A stretch of 64,000 bases of DNA from Flavobacterium amniphilum (GCF_023634845.1 NZ_JAMLJL010000001.1:350935-414934); one strand, 5' to 3'; shown: positions 15,824-25,310, counted from the first letter of the stretch. Translations and numbers: made by a program. The notes: generated by a model from the sequence alone, not told the origin.

Positions 15824-16720
15824 ATGGAAACTAAAAGTAACAAACAGAAAATCATCCATAACCCTATTGTGAAGATCATTCTGGGGTTGGTAGTATGCGT
15901 AGGAACGGTTGTCATCGGACAGGAGATTGCGGCAAAGTTATTGGAAATGACACCTTTGGAAAAAGACTATAGAAACCTGATTAAAGGAATTATTGTTTCG
16001 GTTCTGGCCATCGGCAGTTATAAAATCTTCTTTAGGTTTTATGAAAAGAGAGAAATCAGTGAATTGTCGCTAAACGGACTGGCCAAAAATATTCTCTTTG
16101 GAACATTGATTGGTGTGGCGCTCCAGAGTTTAACGATCTTGGTTATTTACATTGCCGGTGGGTTTAAAGTCCTTTCGGTTAATCCGGTATCGTTTATCAT
16201 TATTCCGTTGACGGTTGCTTTTACGGTTGGGGTTTTTGAAGAAATCCTTGTCCGTGGTATTATTTTCAGGATTATGGAAGAGAAGCTGGGCAGTTATATC
16301 GCTTTGATTATTTCAGCTTTATTGTTTGGTGCGCTTCATTTGCCGAATCCGGGAAGTACATTCGTATCAGCATTATGTATTGCTGTTGAAGCAGGTATTT
16401 TATTGGGAGCTGCCTATATATACAAAAGAAACTTATGGTTCCCGATAGCGATCCATTTTGCCTGGAACTTCATGCAGTCGGGTGTTTTTGGAGCGGCTAC
16501 ATCAGGAAATGAAAATACAACCAGTTTGTTGAATTCTAAAATTGAAGGAGCAGAGTTGATCACGGGCGGACAGTTTGGTCCGGAAGGTACCATTCAGGCA
16601 TTTGTATTTTGCTTGACTGCAGGGTTAATTTTGATGATCTTGAACCATAGACAAAATAAGTTGGTAAAACCCTATTGGAAAAAGCAAAAAGAGCAAACAG
16701 CCGGAGTGGTTACGGCTTAG
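15824..16720 (+). CDS. CPBP family intramembrane metalloprotease (Abi/CAAX-like)
   Basis: This 298-residue protein has about eight hydrophobic segments. The family motifs are seen: EEILVRG (EExxxR), FGALHLPN (FxxxH) and HFAWNF (HxxxN). Members are intramembrane glutamyl proteases related to CAAX prenyl endopeptidases. In bacteria they have been tied to bacteriocin self-immunity and maturation, but most have no known substrate. It follows an AraC regulator and ends at a bidirectional terminator. Confidence 0.88.
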   Translation: METKSNKQKIIHNPIVKIILGLVVCVGTVVIGQEIAAKLLEMTPLEKDYRNLIKGIIVSVLAIGSYKIFFRFYEKREISELSLNGLAKNILFGTLIGVALQSLTILVIYIAGGFKVLSVNPVSFIIIPLTVAFTVGVFEEILVRGIIFRIMEEKLGSYIALIISALLFGALHLPNPGSTFVSALCIAVEAGILLGAAYIYKRNLWFPIAIHFAWNFMQSGVFGAATSGNENTTSLLNSKIEGAELITGGQFGPEGTIQAFVFCLTAGLILMILNHRQNKLVKPYWKKQKEQTAGVVTA

Positions 16721-16751
16721 ATTTGTTTGGTTAAACAGTTGATTAAAAAAA

Positions 16752-16769
16752 GCGAACCGTAAGGTTCGC
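16752..16769. terminator. Bidirectional terminator between convergent genes
   Basis: GCGAACC (16752-16758), loop GTAA, GGTTCGC (16763-16769). T-rich tracts follow on both strands, so it serves the CPBP gene and the M1 peptidase gene. Confidence 0.9.
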
Positions 16770-16778
16770 CTTTTTGTT

Positions 16779-18647
16779 TTATTTTTTATAGACATTGTTG
16801 GTTCTGTTTACATCGGCCATTATTTCTAAAGGATCGATTACAATTGCTTTGATAGTGTTTTTATCTTTCGCAATTACAAATTCGTAAGTAGGATACGCCC
16901 AATCCCATCCATCCAGAACCGTTCTTTTGATATTGGCAAACGGATTAGGTTTTGTCCAGCGCATCAACGTGTTCGGGATGTAGAAGCTTTCGGTTGTGCC
17001 GTCTTCATATACTACCGCAATATCCAAAGGCATTGGCGTTCTTCCGATTCTTTCCAAAATCACTTTGGTGGTTCCGGCTTCCGAATAAACACTTTTAAGG
17101 TTATAATCGATAGTGTTGGTGGTTTTGGTCCACTCAGTTAAAAACCAGTCTAAATTAGCTCCGGAAACCCTTTCTGCGACGTTTCTGATGTCGTTAGGGT
17201 TTGGGTGGGTGAATTTAAACTCACTGAAGTAACGTTTTAAAGTCTTCATTAAGTTTTCGGTACCGATGAGGTATTCCAACTGCGTCAGGAATAAATTCCC
17301 TTTGCTGTAGGCCTGAATACTGTACGGACGGTTTTCGTCGTAGCGGTCTGCGTGTGTGCCTTGTGGTTGTTCCTTCCCTGATTTTACCAAGCTTAAATAA
17401 CCGGCATAAGAATCAGCATGTGGGTTAGCGACTTTCTTTTCGGCGATTTCGTTCATTCCGTAATTCTCCAGCCAAGTGGTGAAACCTTCGTCCATCCAGC
17501 TGTGTTTTGCTTCATTGGTTGCCAATACATGCTGGAACCATGAGTGTGCCATTTCATGTGCTGTTACACCCAATAATCCTTCGAATTCACCGGTACCTAC
17601 AATAAGAGTACACATGGCATATTCCATACCGCCGTCACCTCCCTGAATCACAGAATACTGGTCGTAAGGATATTTACCTACTGTTCTGTTGTATAACTCC
17701 ATCAGCTGGGCTGTTTTAGGTTGTAGTTTTTTCCAGTTTTCGATGATTGCCGGTTCGTTCTGGTATAAGAAATGCAGGGTTGTCCCGAAATTGGTTTTGT
17801 ACACATCGTGGATGTATTCTTTGTCAGCAGCCCATGTGAAATCATGTACTTTCGGTGCTACGAAGTGCCATGTTAAGGTTTTCTGTTTCTTTGGGATGAT
17901 AACTTTAGTTCCTTCATCCTGGTAGTTGTATCCAATTTGGTTACCGTTTTGAAGATAACCCGTACCACCTAAAATATAGTTCTTATCGATGGTGATCTTT
18001 ACGTCAAAATTGCCCCATACACCGTGGAATTCACGTGCGATATAAGGGTCAGCTTGCCAACCGTCGATATCGTATTCGGCCATTTTGGGGTACCATTGCG
18101 CCATTGACAATTCGATGCCTTCTTTGTTGTTTCTTCCCGAGCGGCGTATTTGAACTGGAACCTGTCCGTCAAAATCCATGGTGAAAGTTGTGGAAGCTTT
18201 CGGTAACAGAGGTGTTGCCAGATCCACTTCAAGGATGGTGCTGACTCTCTTGTTTGTAACAGCCACGCCATCCTGTTTTAAATTGGCCACATACAGATAA
18301 CCGATTTCATTTGGTTTTAAAGCCGAAATCCTACTTTCCTTAACTTCTTTGTCACCCACTTTAACGCGGTTTACCATTCTTCCATCAGGATCTTTAATGG
18401 CTTTTAGCCTTGCATCCATTGGGCTGTTAGGCTGGAAAGCATTGTTGTATAGATGAAAGAAAACCCTTTTTAGTGTGTCAGGAGAGTTATTGGTGTAGAC
18501 CAACGTTTGTTTTCCTTTGTACTGGTAGGTTTTCACATCCATGTTCACCTCCATTTTATAATCGGCGGCTTGTTGCCAGTAGCCCGGGTTAGGGTTGTTT
18601 TGGGCAGAAATTCCGAGAGGCAGTAGTAGTAATAAAAGTTTTTTCAT
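16779..18647 (-). CDS. Secreted M1 family zinc aminopeptidase
   Basis: Start at 18647 gives MKKLLLLLLPLGISAQ, a clean signal peptide, and a 622-residue protein; a longer frame to 18695 runs into the upstream terminator and is rejected. The gluzincin site HExxH-x18-E is complete: His364, Glu365, His368, Glu387 in GVTAHEMAHSWF and HSWMDEGF. It carries the N-terminal beta domain and catalytic domain of the family and should trim amino-terminal residues from peptides in the periplasm or outside. The subtilase gene lies just upstream on the same strand with a terminator between. Confidence 0.93.
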   Translation of the reverse strand: MKKLLLLLLPLGISAQNNPNPGYWQQAADYKMEVNMDVKTYQYKGKQTLVYTNNSPDTLKRVFFHLYNNAFQPNSPMDARLKAIKDPDGRMVNRVKVGDKEVKESRISALKPNEIGYLYVANLKQDGVAVTNKRVSTILEVDLATPLLPKASTTFTMDFDGQVPVQIRRSGRNNKEGIELSMAQWYPKMAEYDIDGWQADPYIAREFHGVWGNFDVKITIDKNYILGGTGYLQNGNQIGYNYQDEGTKVIIPKKQKTLTWHFVAPKVHDFTWAADKEYIHDVYKTNFGTTLHFLYQNEPAIIENWKKLQPKTAQLMELYNRTVGKYPYDQYSVIQGGDGGMEYAMCTLIVGTGEFEGLLGVTAHEMAHSWFQHVLATNEAKHSWMDEGFTTWLENYGMNEIAEKKVANPHADSYAGYLSLVKSGKEQPQGTHADRYDENRPYSIQAYSKGNLFLTQLEYLIGTENLMKTLKRYFSEFKFTHPNPNDIRNVAERVSGANLDWFLTEWTKTTNTIDYNLKSVYSEAGTTKVILERIGRTPMPLDIAVVYEDGTTESFYIPNTLMRWTKPNPFANIKRTVLDGWDWAYPTYEFVIAKDKNTIKAIVIDPLEIMADVNRTNNVYKK

Positions 18648-18664
18648 GCGTATAAAAATAAAAA

Positions 18665-18685
18665 GGAAGGGATTTTTACCCTTCC
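18665..18685 (-). terminator. Terminator after the subtilase gene
   Basis: GGAAGGG (18665-18671) and CCCTTCC (18679-18685) with a 7-base loop, followed on the minus strand by a T-rich run. It separates the subtilase from the M1 peptidase gene, though read-through is possible. Confidence 0.8.
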
Positions 18686-18706
18686 CCAATATCAATAAAT
18701 CTTTAA

Positions 18707-20314
18707 TTATTTCTTGGCCATTTTATCAGCCATTTGTAAAGCATTCAAAGCGTTAACGATTTTACCTGTTTTACTGATTTGCGGTAACGTTGTTTGTCCG
18801 CCGTTTTCACCTGCCAGTGTAAATGAAGTTGTTAACGGAGTTCCTGAATCCATTATGATGTGTTTTACCTGAGAAGCTGTCAATGACGGGTAGTATGCTC
18901 TGATTAAAGCAGCCACACCGGCAACGTTAGGAGCTGCCATTGAAGTTCCCTGTAAATATTCATATGTATTTTTAGGCGTTGTAGCGTAAATCTTCACACC
19001 CGGAGCGAAAATATCCACATTTTCCTTACCGAAGTTAGAGAAGTTGGCCATTAAAGAAGAACCATATTCATAGTTCAATGCACCGATTGTTAATACGTTA
19101 TCAGCATATTCCGGGTTTTTACCGTCAGCATCGTTAGGGAAATTAGGTGCTACATCGATGTCTTTAGCATCGTTACCGGCAGCATGGATGAACAATACAT
19201 CTTTTGAAGCGGCATATTTGATGGCGTCCTGAACCCATTGTTTGTTAGGAGAGTAGCTTTTACCGAAACTACCGTTGATTACTTTTGCACCGTTGTCAAC
19301 CGCATAACGGATTGCTAATGCGATATCCTTATCATACTCGTCACCGTTTGGTACAGCGCGGCATGACATGATTTTAACCAAGTCGGAAGCAACACCGTCA
19401 CCACCTAAATTGTTGTTGCGCACCTGTGCGATGATACCTGCTACGTGTGTACCGTGTTTAGCACTTTCTTTTTTAGGGCCTATTACATTGTTGTTCCCGT
19501 ATTTTGTATCGTTCAGGTCATTAGGGTTGTCGCCTACTACCTTTCTTCCGTCGAATTCAAGGTTGAGGTTGTAGTTAACCTGGTCGTACACATATTCTTT
19601 GAACTCGTTGATTTCCTTGTCGAAAGCCGCTTTGTCACCCCCAATGTTTGACATTACCTGCGTCATGATGTTTTGCGCCTGTAATAATCCCTGATCAGTA
19701 GTCTTGATGGCTTTCACTTCGGCAACGGTATAGTTTTCCTTACCGATTAGTTTGGTTACGGCATCGGCAGCAGCCAGGATCATGTCCAACTGTTGTTTTT
19801 GCGGAGCCAGTTCAGCCTCTTTGGATTTTAATTCGGCCAATGCATTTTCGTATTGAACAGAACCGTCGTTTCCTTTTTTAACGATGCGGGTTAATTCCAA
19901 CTGTTCGTTGTCAGAATCCCCAAGAAAGTTCCATCCGTTGATATCATCGATATAACCATTGTTATCGTCATCTTTTTTGTTGCCTGCTATTTCTTTTGGG
20001 TTTACCCAGATGTTGGCTTTTAAATCTTCGTGTTCGATATCGATACCGCTATCCACAACACCAACGATTATTTTGTTGGCTTTCTTTCCTTTCAGGAAGT
20101 TGTAGGCCAAATCAACACTCATCCCCGGTACAGTATCTTTACCCAAATCCAAATGACTCCAACGCTCCAATTGTTTCTCTGTCAGTTTGGTTGTTTTTAA
20201 AGGCATTGCATCTATTTTCGCAGGGTCAACGCTAACAATTGCTTTTGGTGCTCCACAGCCTACCAAAGCCAAAGCGAAAAGACCTGAGATATAAAATGGT
20301 TTAAAGTTTTTCAT
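18707..20314 (-). CDS. S8 subtilisin-like serine protease, lipoprotein
   Basis: The 535-residue precursor has a lipobox ALVGC (Cys20). The triad is Asp88 in VVDSGIDIEHE, His287 in KHGTHVAG and Ser458 in GTSMAAPN. The Asp-His distance of 199 residues is very long compared with the roughly 30-40 of subtilisin; the insert (about 135-270) is helical and charged and resembles an embedded regulatory or binding domain. A divergent calcium-like DDDNNGYIDD motif lies at about 116. It is probably an outer-membrane or periplasmic protease. Confidence 0.92.
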   Translation of the reverse strand: MKNFKPFYISGLFALALVGCGAPKAIVSVDPAKIDAMPLKTTKLTEKQLERWSHLDLGKDTVPGMSVDLAYNFLKGKKANKIIVGVVDSGIDIEHEDLKANIWVNPKEIAGNKKDDDNNGYIDDINGWNFLGDSDNEQLELTRIVKKGNDGSVQYENALAELKSKEAELAPQKQQLDMILAAADAVTKLIGKENYTVAEVKAIKTTDQGLLQAQNIMTQVMSNIGGDKAAFDKEINEFKEYVYDQVNYNLNLEFDGRKVVGDNPNDLNDTKYGNNNVIGPKKESAKHGTHVAGIIAQVRNNNLGGDGVASDLVKIMSCRAVPNGDEYDKDIALAIRYAVDNGAKVINGSFGKSYSPNKQWVQDAIKYAASKDVLFIHAAGNDAKDIDVAPNFPNDADGKNPEYADNVLTIGALNYEYGSSLMANFSNFGKENVDIFAPGVKIYATTPKNTYEYLQGTSMAAPNVAGVAALIRAYYPSLTASQVKHIIMDSGTPLTTSFTLAGENGGQTTLPQISKTGKIVNALNALQMADKMAKK

Positions 20315-20376
20315 GATATGAAATTAAAATTTTGATAAAAGTCTGAATTTTTCGAGTAAATGTAATGAATTTAACA

Positions 20377-21237
20377 TTAGATTAATATATCCTCACAGCG
20401 GAAAACTTCTTTGAGGCGTACGCCGTTTTCGGTTTGTTCGACGGTGATGATCTGGTTGTGGGCATCGTGTTCCAGCCATAAATAGTAATTATTGGCAGCA
20501 GCAGCATCCAGGAATTTAGCTTTTTCCGGAAGGGTTAAAAGCGGTCTGGTGTCGTACCCCATCACGTACGGCAACGGAAGATGTCCGGCGGTAGGCAGTA
20601 AATCAGCCATGAAGACGATGGTTTTGTCTTGGTATTCGATGTGTGGGATCATCATTTTTTCGGTGTGGCCGTCGACGTAGAAAATGCCAAAATCCAATTC
20701 GGTTGAAATTCCAAAGTCACTTTGAGGGCGGTTTATAAACTTTAACTGGCCACTTTCCTGCATCGGGAGGATGTTTTCGGCCAGAAATGATGCCTTTTCA
20801 CGGGCATTGGGTTTAACGGCCCAATCCCAGTGGTTGTCATTGGTCCAGAAAGTTGCCTTTGGGAAAGCAGTCTCGTAACCGGTGCGGTCTTTGTTCCATA
20901 TCACACTTCCTCCACAGTGGTCAAAGTGCAGGTGGGTCATGAAGACATCGGTGATGTCATTGCGGTGGAAACCGTATTTAGCCAGTGACTTATCGAGAGA
21001 GTTGTCGCCCCAAAGGGAGTAGTATCCAAAGAATTTATCGGATTGTTTGTCGCCCATTCCGGTATCAATCAGGATGAGGCGGTTGCCTTCTTCGATAAGC
21101 ATGCATCGGGCTGCGATGTCGATGAGGTTGTTGTTGTCAGGGGGATTGGTTTTGCTCCAAATGGTTCTGGGTACTACGCCAAACATGGCGCCCCCGTCCA
21201 GTTTAAAGTTCCCGGCTTCGATAGGATATAGTTTCAT
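20377..21237 (-). CDS. MBL-fold metallo-hydrolase
   Basis: The start at 21237 (MKLYPIEAGNFKLDGG) gives 286 residues; seven extra codons upstream are unlikely. The zinc motif HxHxDH is present in MTHLHFDHCGG, with further ligands in VDGHTEKM and LEHDAHN. It resembles lactonase or N-acyl homoserine lactonase-type hydrolases of the metallo-beta-lactamase superfamily. No signal peptide, so cytoplasmic. Substrate unknown. It stands alone. Confidence 0.88.
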   Translation of the reverse strand: MKLYPIEAGNFKLDGGAMFGVVPRTIWSKTNPPDNNNLIDIAARCMLIEEGNRLILIDTGMGDKQSDKFFGYYSLWGDNSLDKSLAKYGFHRNDITDVFMTHLHFDHCGGSVIWNKDRTGYETAFPKATFWTNDNHWDWAVKPNAREKASFLAENILPMQESGQLKFINRPQSDFGISTELDFGIFYVDGHTEKMMIPHIEYQDKTIVFMADLLPTAGHLPLPYVMGYDTRPLLTLPEKAKFLDAAAANNYYLWLEHDAHNQIITVEQTENGVRLKEVFRCEDILI

Positions 21238-21417
21238 AGTTTTTATAATGGTACACAAATTTAGGATTATTATTGAAAGATTGAAAGATTAAAAAGATTG
21301 TTCGATTATCCGATTATTAGATAGTTGGATTGTTTTTAGTTCTTTATGAGTGAGCTAAAGTTCTAAGAAGTATAACAGTTAAATGATGTATTAATCTAAT
21401 TACGGTTTTTAATGTAG

Positions 21418-21483
21418 TATACACGACATATACACGCTATATACACGCTATATATACGCTATATATGCGCTATATATGCGCTA
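21418..21483. repeat. Tandem array, six 11-bp units
   Basis: Six contiguous 11-base units drift stepwise: TATACACGACA, TATACACGCTA twice, TATATACGCTA, TATATGCGCTA twice. The period equals about one helical turn. The array sits in the gene-free stretch 21238-21742, which otherwise shows AT-rich filler and the second array at 21608. Confidence 0.95.
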
Positions 21484-21607
21484 TATATAAATAGTTGAAG
21501 AGTAGTGATGTTGAAAGTTGTAAAGTTCTTTATGAAGTGAGTATAACAATATAGAGTCTGATAATAGGATGATCTAACAATCCTGTTGCAGGTTAATGTG
21601 CTAAAAG

Positions 21608-21640
21608 AGTACTATATCAGTACTATATCGGTACTATATC
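21608..21640. repeat. Tandem array, three 11-bp units
   Basis: AGTACTATATC twice and GGTACTATATC once, contiguous. It has the same 11-base period as the array 125 bases upstream but a different sequence, though both contain CTATAT. Confidence 0.9.
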
Positions 21641-21742
21641 TCTGACTTATTAAATAGTCAGACCTTAGGTTCTTTGGGTTTTAGCATTAATTTTCACTAA
21701 GTTTGGTGAGGAGTAAAGTTAATTGTAAGCAGAACCATTTGA

Positions 21743-22003
21743 ATGAAGAAAATGATAGTTGCATTTTTTCTGACTGTATTGATTGTAATGGCAATCTTTT
21801 CTATCTGTGTTTTTATTGACCGTTTGGGGATGCCGTTTAATGCGGAAGGGCATTATTTTGATGAAAGTTCAGGGGTAACCTATCAGGAGCAATCGGTATC
21901 GGTTTATGGGGTTTTGTCTGCATTGCTTGTATTGCTTACGTTGGTAACGGGATTATTTGCCGGGAAATATTTGGTGACTGAGAATTCCAATCTTACTGAA
22001 TAA
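21743..22003 (+). CDS. Small membrane protein, two transmembrane segments
   Basis: This 86-residue protein has hydrophobic segments at about 4-26 and 55-77 with a short polar loop rich in Asp, Glu and Ser between them. No family recognised. The ATG at 21743 is the only sensible start. The next gene begins 32 bases later on the same strand, so they may be cotranscribed. Confidence 0.6.
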   Translation: MKKMIVAFFLTVLIVMAIFSICVFIDRLGMPFNAEGHYFDESSGVTYQEQSVSVYGVLSALLVLLTLVTGLFAGKYLVTENSNLTE

Positions 22004-22035
22004 ATTGTACAGCAAATTATTGTGATATCATCAAA

Positions 22036-22617
22036 ATGAAGTCCATGAAAAACATAAGCCTGATCATATTACTGTTTTTAGTTTCCCTGACCGTACTTGG
22101 ACAGACAACTGAAAAACATTATTCTTCCTGTGGCAGTAAAGAAAACCGATGTGCCTGTGTGGTTGAGTACGCGTTGAAGGACAGTGTGCAATTGACCCAT
22201 ATTAAAAATCAGTTTTACAGAAGCAGTTCCGGCCATTTATATGAGAAAACGGATGCTGCTACCCGGGATGGGAAGGATTTTATCGCTTATTTTGCCGGTT
22301 GTATTTCGCAGGAAGTCGACCCGTTCAGTTTTGTTGAACTTGACGGGTGGTTTGCCAAGGACCGGAACAATGTGTATTACTTCAGGCCGGTGAGTGGCGG
22401 AATGCAAATTGTCAAACTGGAAAAAGCCGATACCAAAACCTTCCGGATCTTTGAAGGGATTTATATTTTGGGCATTGACAAGAACTATCTTTATAACGAA
22501 ACCGATATTGTGAAGGAAATTGATGTGCGGAATTATAAAGTCTGCAAGAATGAAACTGATGATGGACGAACCGTAAAGATTACGAGTGGAAAAGAAACAG
22601 TTGAGTTTACGTATTGA
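22036..22617 (+). CDS. Secreted DKNYY-type protein
   Basis: The 193-residue protein starts with a signal peptide (MKSMKNISLIILLFLVS... ending near VLGQ); an alternative ATG is at 22045. It contains KDRNNVYYF and IDKNYLYN, the pattern of the DKNYY family, whose members are exported and of unknown function. A Cys-rich patch CGSKENRCACV follows the signal. It probably resides in the periplasm or at the cell surface. A convergent terminator follows. Confidence 0.7.
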   Translation: MKSMKNISLIILLFLVSLTVLGQTTEKHYSSCGSKENRCACVVEYALKDSVQLTHIKNQFYRSSSGHLYEKTDAATRDGKDFIAYFAGCISQEVDPFSFVELDGWFAKDRNNVYYFRPVSGGMQIVKLEKADTKTFRIFEGIYILGIDKNYLYNETDIVKEIDVRNYKVCKNETDDGRTVKITSGKETVEFTY

Positions 22618-22636
22618 ATTCCTATCCGATTGTAAT

Positions 22637-22672
22637 TAAAACCCGATAGATTATACAATTTATCGGGTTTTA
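22637..22672. terminator. Bidirectional terminator
   Basis: TAAAACCCGATA (22637-22648) and TATCGGGTTTTA (22661-22672) form a 12-bp stem with a 12-base loop between convergent genes. Confidence 0.88.
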
Positions 22673-22675
22673 ATT

Positions 22676-23548
22676 TTAAGCTGTTTGTGTTGTTTCTGTT
22701 CTGAATTTTCTCCCTGGAACGATTTTACCTTCTTTTTTGGCCCGGTAATAGAAATAGATACCGATGCCCAATAGAGTTGTCACGGTGAAAATGGAGTTTT
22801 CGACCCCGACTGCACCCCCGTTAAAAATTTCCGGTCCGCCGAATTTAGCCGTGATGATGCGCCCCATATCGTTGAGTCCCGTAAGACTTGAACCGTAAAA
22901 GAGTTGGGCAAAATTCCATCCTAAATGAAAGAACAGTGGAAGCCACAGCTTTTTAGAGTATACAAACAACACCGTCATGGTGAATCCCCATACCAAATCG
23001 ACGAAGAGACTAAACAGATTGGCATTCGGGTTGAACATGTGCATGGTTTCTAAGAGCATGATAATGATGATGGCAATGTTAGTCCCCAACCAGTTTTCCA
23101 GTATGCGTGCGATCAATGCGCGGTGAAATAAATCTTCGATAAGAGCCGCCATGACCAGCATTCCGAAGAGCCTTAATGAATAGTATTCCGTAGAAACGGA
23201 CAGTATCTGGTAATAACCCGAAAGATACAGGATGAGAATTGTGAGGGAAATAGCCCCGAAACCCAACAGGATACTGCCGAGCATGTTTTTGGTGAAATTT
23301 TTGGGTGATAATTCGGTGACTTCCCTTTTGTCATAAAAGCGGAAGAGAAAGTAATAGCTGAAGAGCAGTACAAAGACAGAAATCGTGTGAATGATGGGAT
23401 CCGAAATGTTTTTGTCCGGAAAAATACTGTACAAAAGCGGTTTGGATATGAAATTCTGCACGACTACAAATAAAGAGAAGCAGAAAGCGATACCGATGAT
23501 GATTTTCGTGACCGGAAAATGTACGATTTTTTTGATTGATGGATTCAT
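22676..23548 (-). CDS. CPBP-like membrane protein with altered motifs
   Basis: The 290-residue protein has about eight hydrophobic segments and aligns in layout with the CPBP protein at 15824 (shared start IVHFPVTKIIIG versus a similar one, and FRFYDKREVTELS). The first motif is EDLFHRA instead of EExxxR and the second ends MLLETMHMFNPN; the HLGWNF motif is kept. Loss of the second Glu suggests reduced or changed protease activity. It is an old paralog of the 15824 gene. It is divergent from the desaturase gene with only 32 bases between starts. Confidence 0.8.
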   Translation of the reverse strand: MNPSIKKIVHFPVTKIIIGIAFCFSLFVVVQNFISKPLLYSIFPDKNISDPIIHTISVFVLLFSYYFLFRFYDKREVTELSPKNFTKNMLGSILLGFGAISLTILILYLSGYYQILSVSTEYYSLRLFGMLVMAALIEDLFHRALIARILENWLGTNIAIIIIMLLETMHMFNPNANLFSLFVDLVWGFTMTVLFVYSKKLWLPLFFHLGWNFAQLFYGSSLTGLNDMGRIITAKFGGPEIFNGGAVGVENSIFTVTTLLGIGIYFYYRAKKEGKIVPGRKFRTETTQTA

Positions 23549-23580
23549 GATGATGATTTTTGATTGATTATCACATATGT

Positions 23581-24486
23581 ATGAAAAAAATTACAATTGT
23601 TACATTTTGTTTTTTGGTATATTTGTATGCTTGGTCAACAGAAACTTCAATTTGGCAAAAGGCAGGGGATTTGTGGGATCCCTTTAATAATAATCCTACT
23701 CTTATGACACATCAGGAGATACTACGGAAAGTAGAATGGAAAGACTTAAAAAGTCTGAGCTTTACAGAAATGCTGATTGAAAACAACCTGACCATTCCCT
23801 GGTTTGTGCTGTCCATTACTTTGGCTTATTTTGGATATTACATACTGGCGTTGCCTTTCTCGGCTTTTTTCTTTTTAACCGGTTTGCGGCAGGTGCACAA
23901 CGGATTTCACAACTCATTGGGTACCAATAAATTCCTGACGTGGCTTTCGTTGTATATCAACAGTATTCTGATGATGGTTTCCATTCATGCCGTTAAGTTC
24001 AATCATATCCGCCACCATAAATACTGCTTGTCGGAAGAAGATTATGAAGGGAAGTCGGCGGGCATGACCTGGTATGGAGCCATCCTGTACGGACCGGTGC
24101 ATATGTTTCTGATCCATAAAATAACACTTCAGTTGGGCAACAGCAAATACAGAAAGAATGTGATGTTGGAACTCATTTCCATTGCAGTTGTGGCTGCTTT
24201 GGTTTTCTATTTCAGAATTGATTTTTTGATTTACCATATCATTGTGATGGTTGCCGGTGAATTTTTAATGGCTTTTTTTGCTGTTTGGACCGTTCACCAT
24301 GACACCCATGATTCTCCGGAATTAGCAAGAACACAGCGTACAGGCTGGAAAAACAAAATAACCTTCAGTATGTTTTATCATTTGGAGCACCATTTGTTTC
24401 CGGCAGTGCCTACGATTAAACTTCCGGAACTGGCCAAGCGTATTGATGAGGTGCTGCCTGAAATAGACAAGAAGCAGACTTTTTGA
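23581..24486 (+). CDS. Fatty acid desaturase-like membrane di-iron protein
   Basis: Start at 23581 gives 301 residues; a TTG- or ATG-like upstream start would add seven. Several hydrophobic segments carry the histidine boxes HNGFHN, HIRHHKY and HLEHHLFP, which bind the di-iron centre of membrane desaturases and hydroxylases. It would insert a double bond or hydroxyl group into a lipid chain in the membrane. The substrate cannot be told. The alpha/beta hydrolase gene follows after 54 bases. Confidence 0.88.
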   Translation: MKKITIVTFCFLVYLYAWSTETSIWQKAGDLWDPFNNNPTLMTHQEILRKVEWKDLKSLSFTEMLIENNLTIPWFVLSITLAYFGYYILALPFSAFFFLTGLRQVHNGFHNSLGTNKFLTWLSLYINSILMMVSIHAVKFNHIRHHKYCLSEEDYEGKSAGMTWYGAILYGPVHMFLIHKITLQLGNSKYRKNVMLELISIAVVAALVFYFRIDFLIYHIIVMVAGEFLMAFFAVWTVHHDTHDSPELARTQRTGWKNKITFSMFYHLEHHLFPAVPTIKLPELAKRIDEVLPEIDKKQTF

Positions 24487-24540
24487 TGTGACAGTTGGAA
24501 AACAAACAGACGATATACTAATTATATTCCGGAACAGCTT

Positions 24541-25305
24541 ATGAAAAAGTGGAGCAAATGGAAGATTTTTAAAACCGTGTGGTTTAGTTTTATAACCGTT
24601 TTCTTTATTTGGAACTGGACCACTTTTCAATCCAGAAACCTGCCTGATGATACCTTTGAAAATGCAGGAGGTGTAACCGTTACGGAATCAGATGATGTGA
24701 TCACTTTCCGTCCAAACACCACCAATAAAAAGTCTGAGGTTATTTTCTTTCAGGGTGGTTTGACCGATCCGAAGGCCTATGCCCCTTTATGCAGGAAGCT
24801 GGCGGAAAATGGTTTTTGCTGCCATCTTGTGAAAATGAATTGGCGTCTTCCCCAGTATGATTATCAAAAAGTACTCCGGTTGTTTGATTTAAAGAAAGGG
24901 AATTATGTTATAGGCGGGCATTCCCAGGGAGCGAAGATGGCTGCCCAGATTGTATATGAACATCCGGACTTATTTAAAGGACTTTTTATAATGGGAACCT
25001 CACACCCGAGGGATATAAATTTATCTGAAATGATTATTCCGGCACTAAAATTGTATGCAGAAAATGACGGACTGGCCAGTGTTGCAGAAGTGATGGAAAA
25101 CAGAGATAAACTGCCCAAGGATACCGAACTGGTTTTAATCAGGGGCGGTAATCATTCCCAGTTTGGGTATTTGGGTACCTTGTTAATGGATAATGAGGCT
25201 GCTATTTCTTTGGAAGAACAGCAGCGACAGACATTTAATGATATTCTTGGTTTTCTGGATAAAATACCTTCGCCTGCCAGTCGTGATAACATAGCAGAGA
25301 ATTAA
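24541..25305 (+). CDS. Membrane-anchored alpha/beta hydrolase
   Basis: The 254-residue protein has an N-terminal hydrophobic anchor (about 12-27) and an alpha/beta hydrolase fold: nucleophile elbow GGHSQGAKMA, acid probably in YAENDGL, and catalytic His in RGGNHSQFG. It resembles the Abhydrolase_5 group. Substrate unknown; it could act on esters at the membrane. It is five bases upstream of the next gene, so the two are an operon. Confidence 0.82.
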   Translation: MKKWSKWKIFKTVWFSFITVFFIWNWTTFQSRNLPDDTFENAGGVTVTESDDVITFRPNTTNKKSEVIFFQGGLTDPKAYAPLCRKLAENGFCCHLVKMNWRLPQYDYQKVLRLFDLKKGNYVIGGHSQGAKMAAQIVYEHPDLFKGLFIMGTSHPRDINLSEMIIPALKLYAENDGLASVAEVMENRDKLPKDTELVLIRGGNHSQFGYLGTLLMDNEAAISLEEQQRQTFNDILGFLDKIPSPASRDNIAEN

Positions 25306-25310
25306 AAAAG

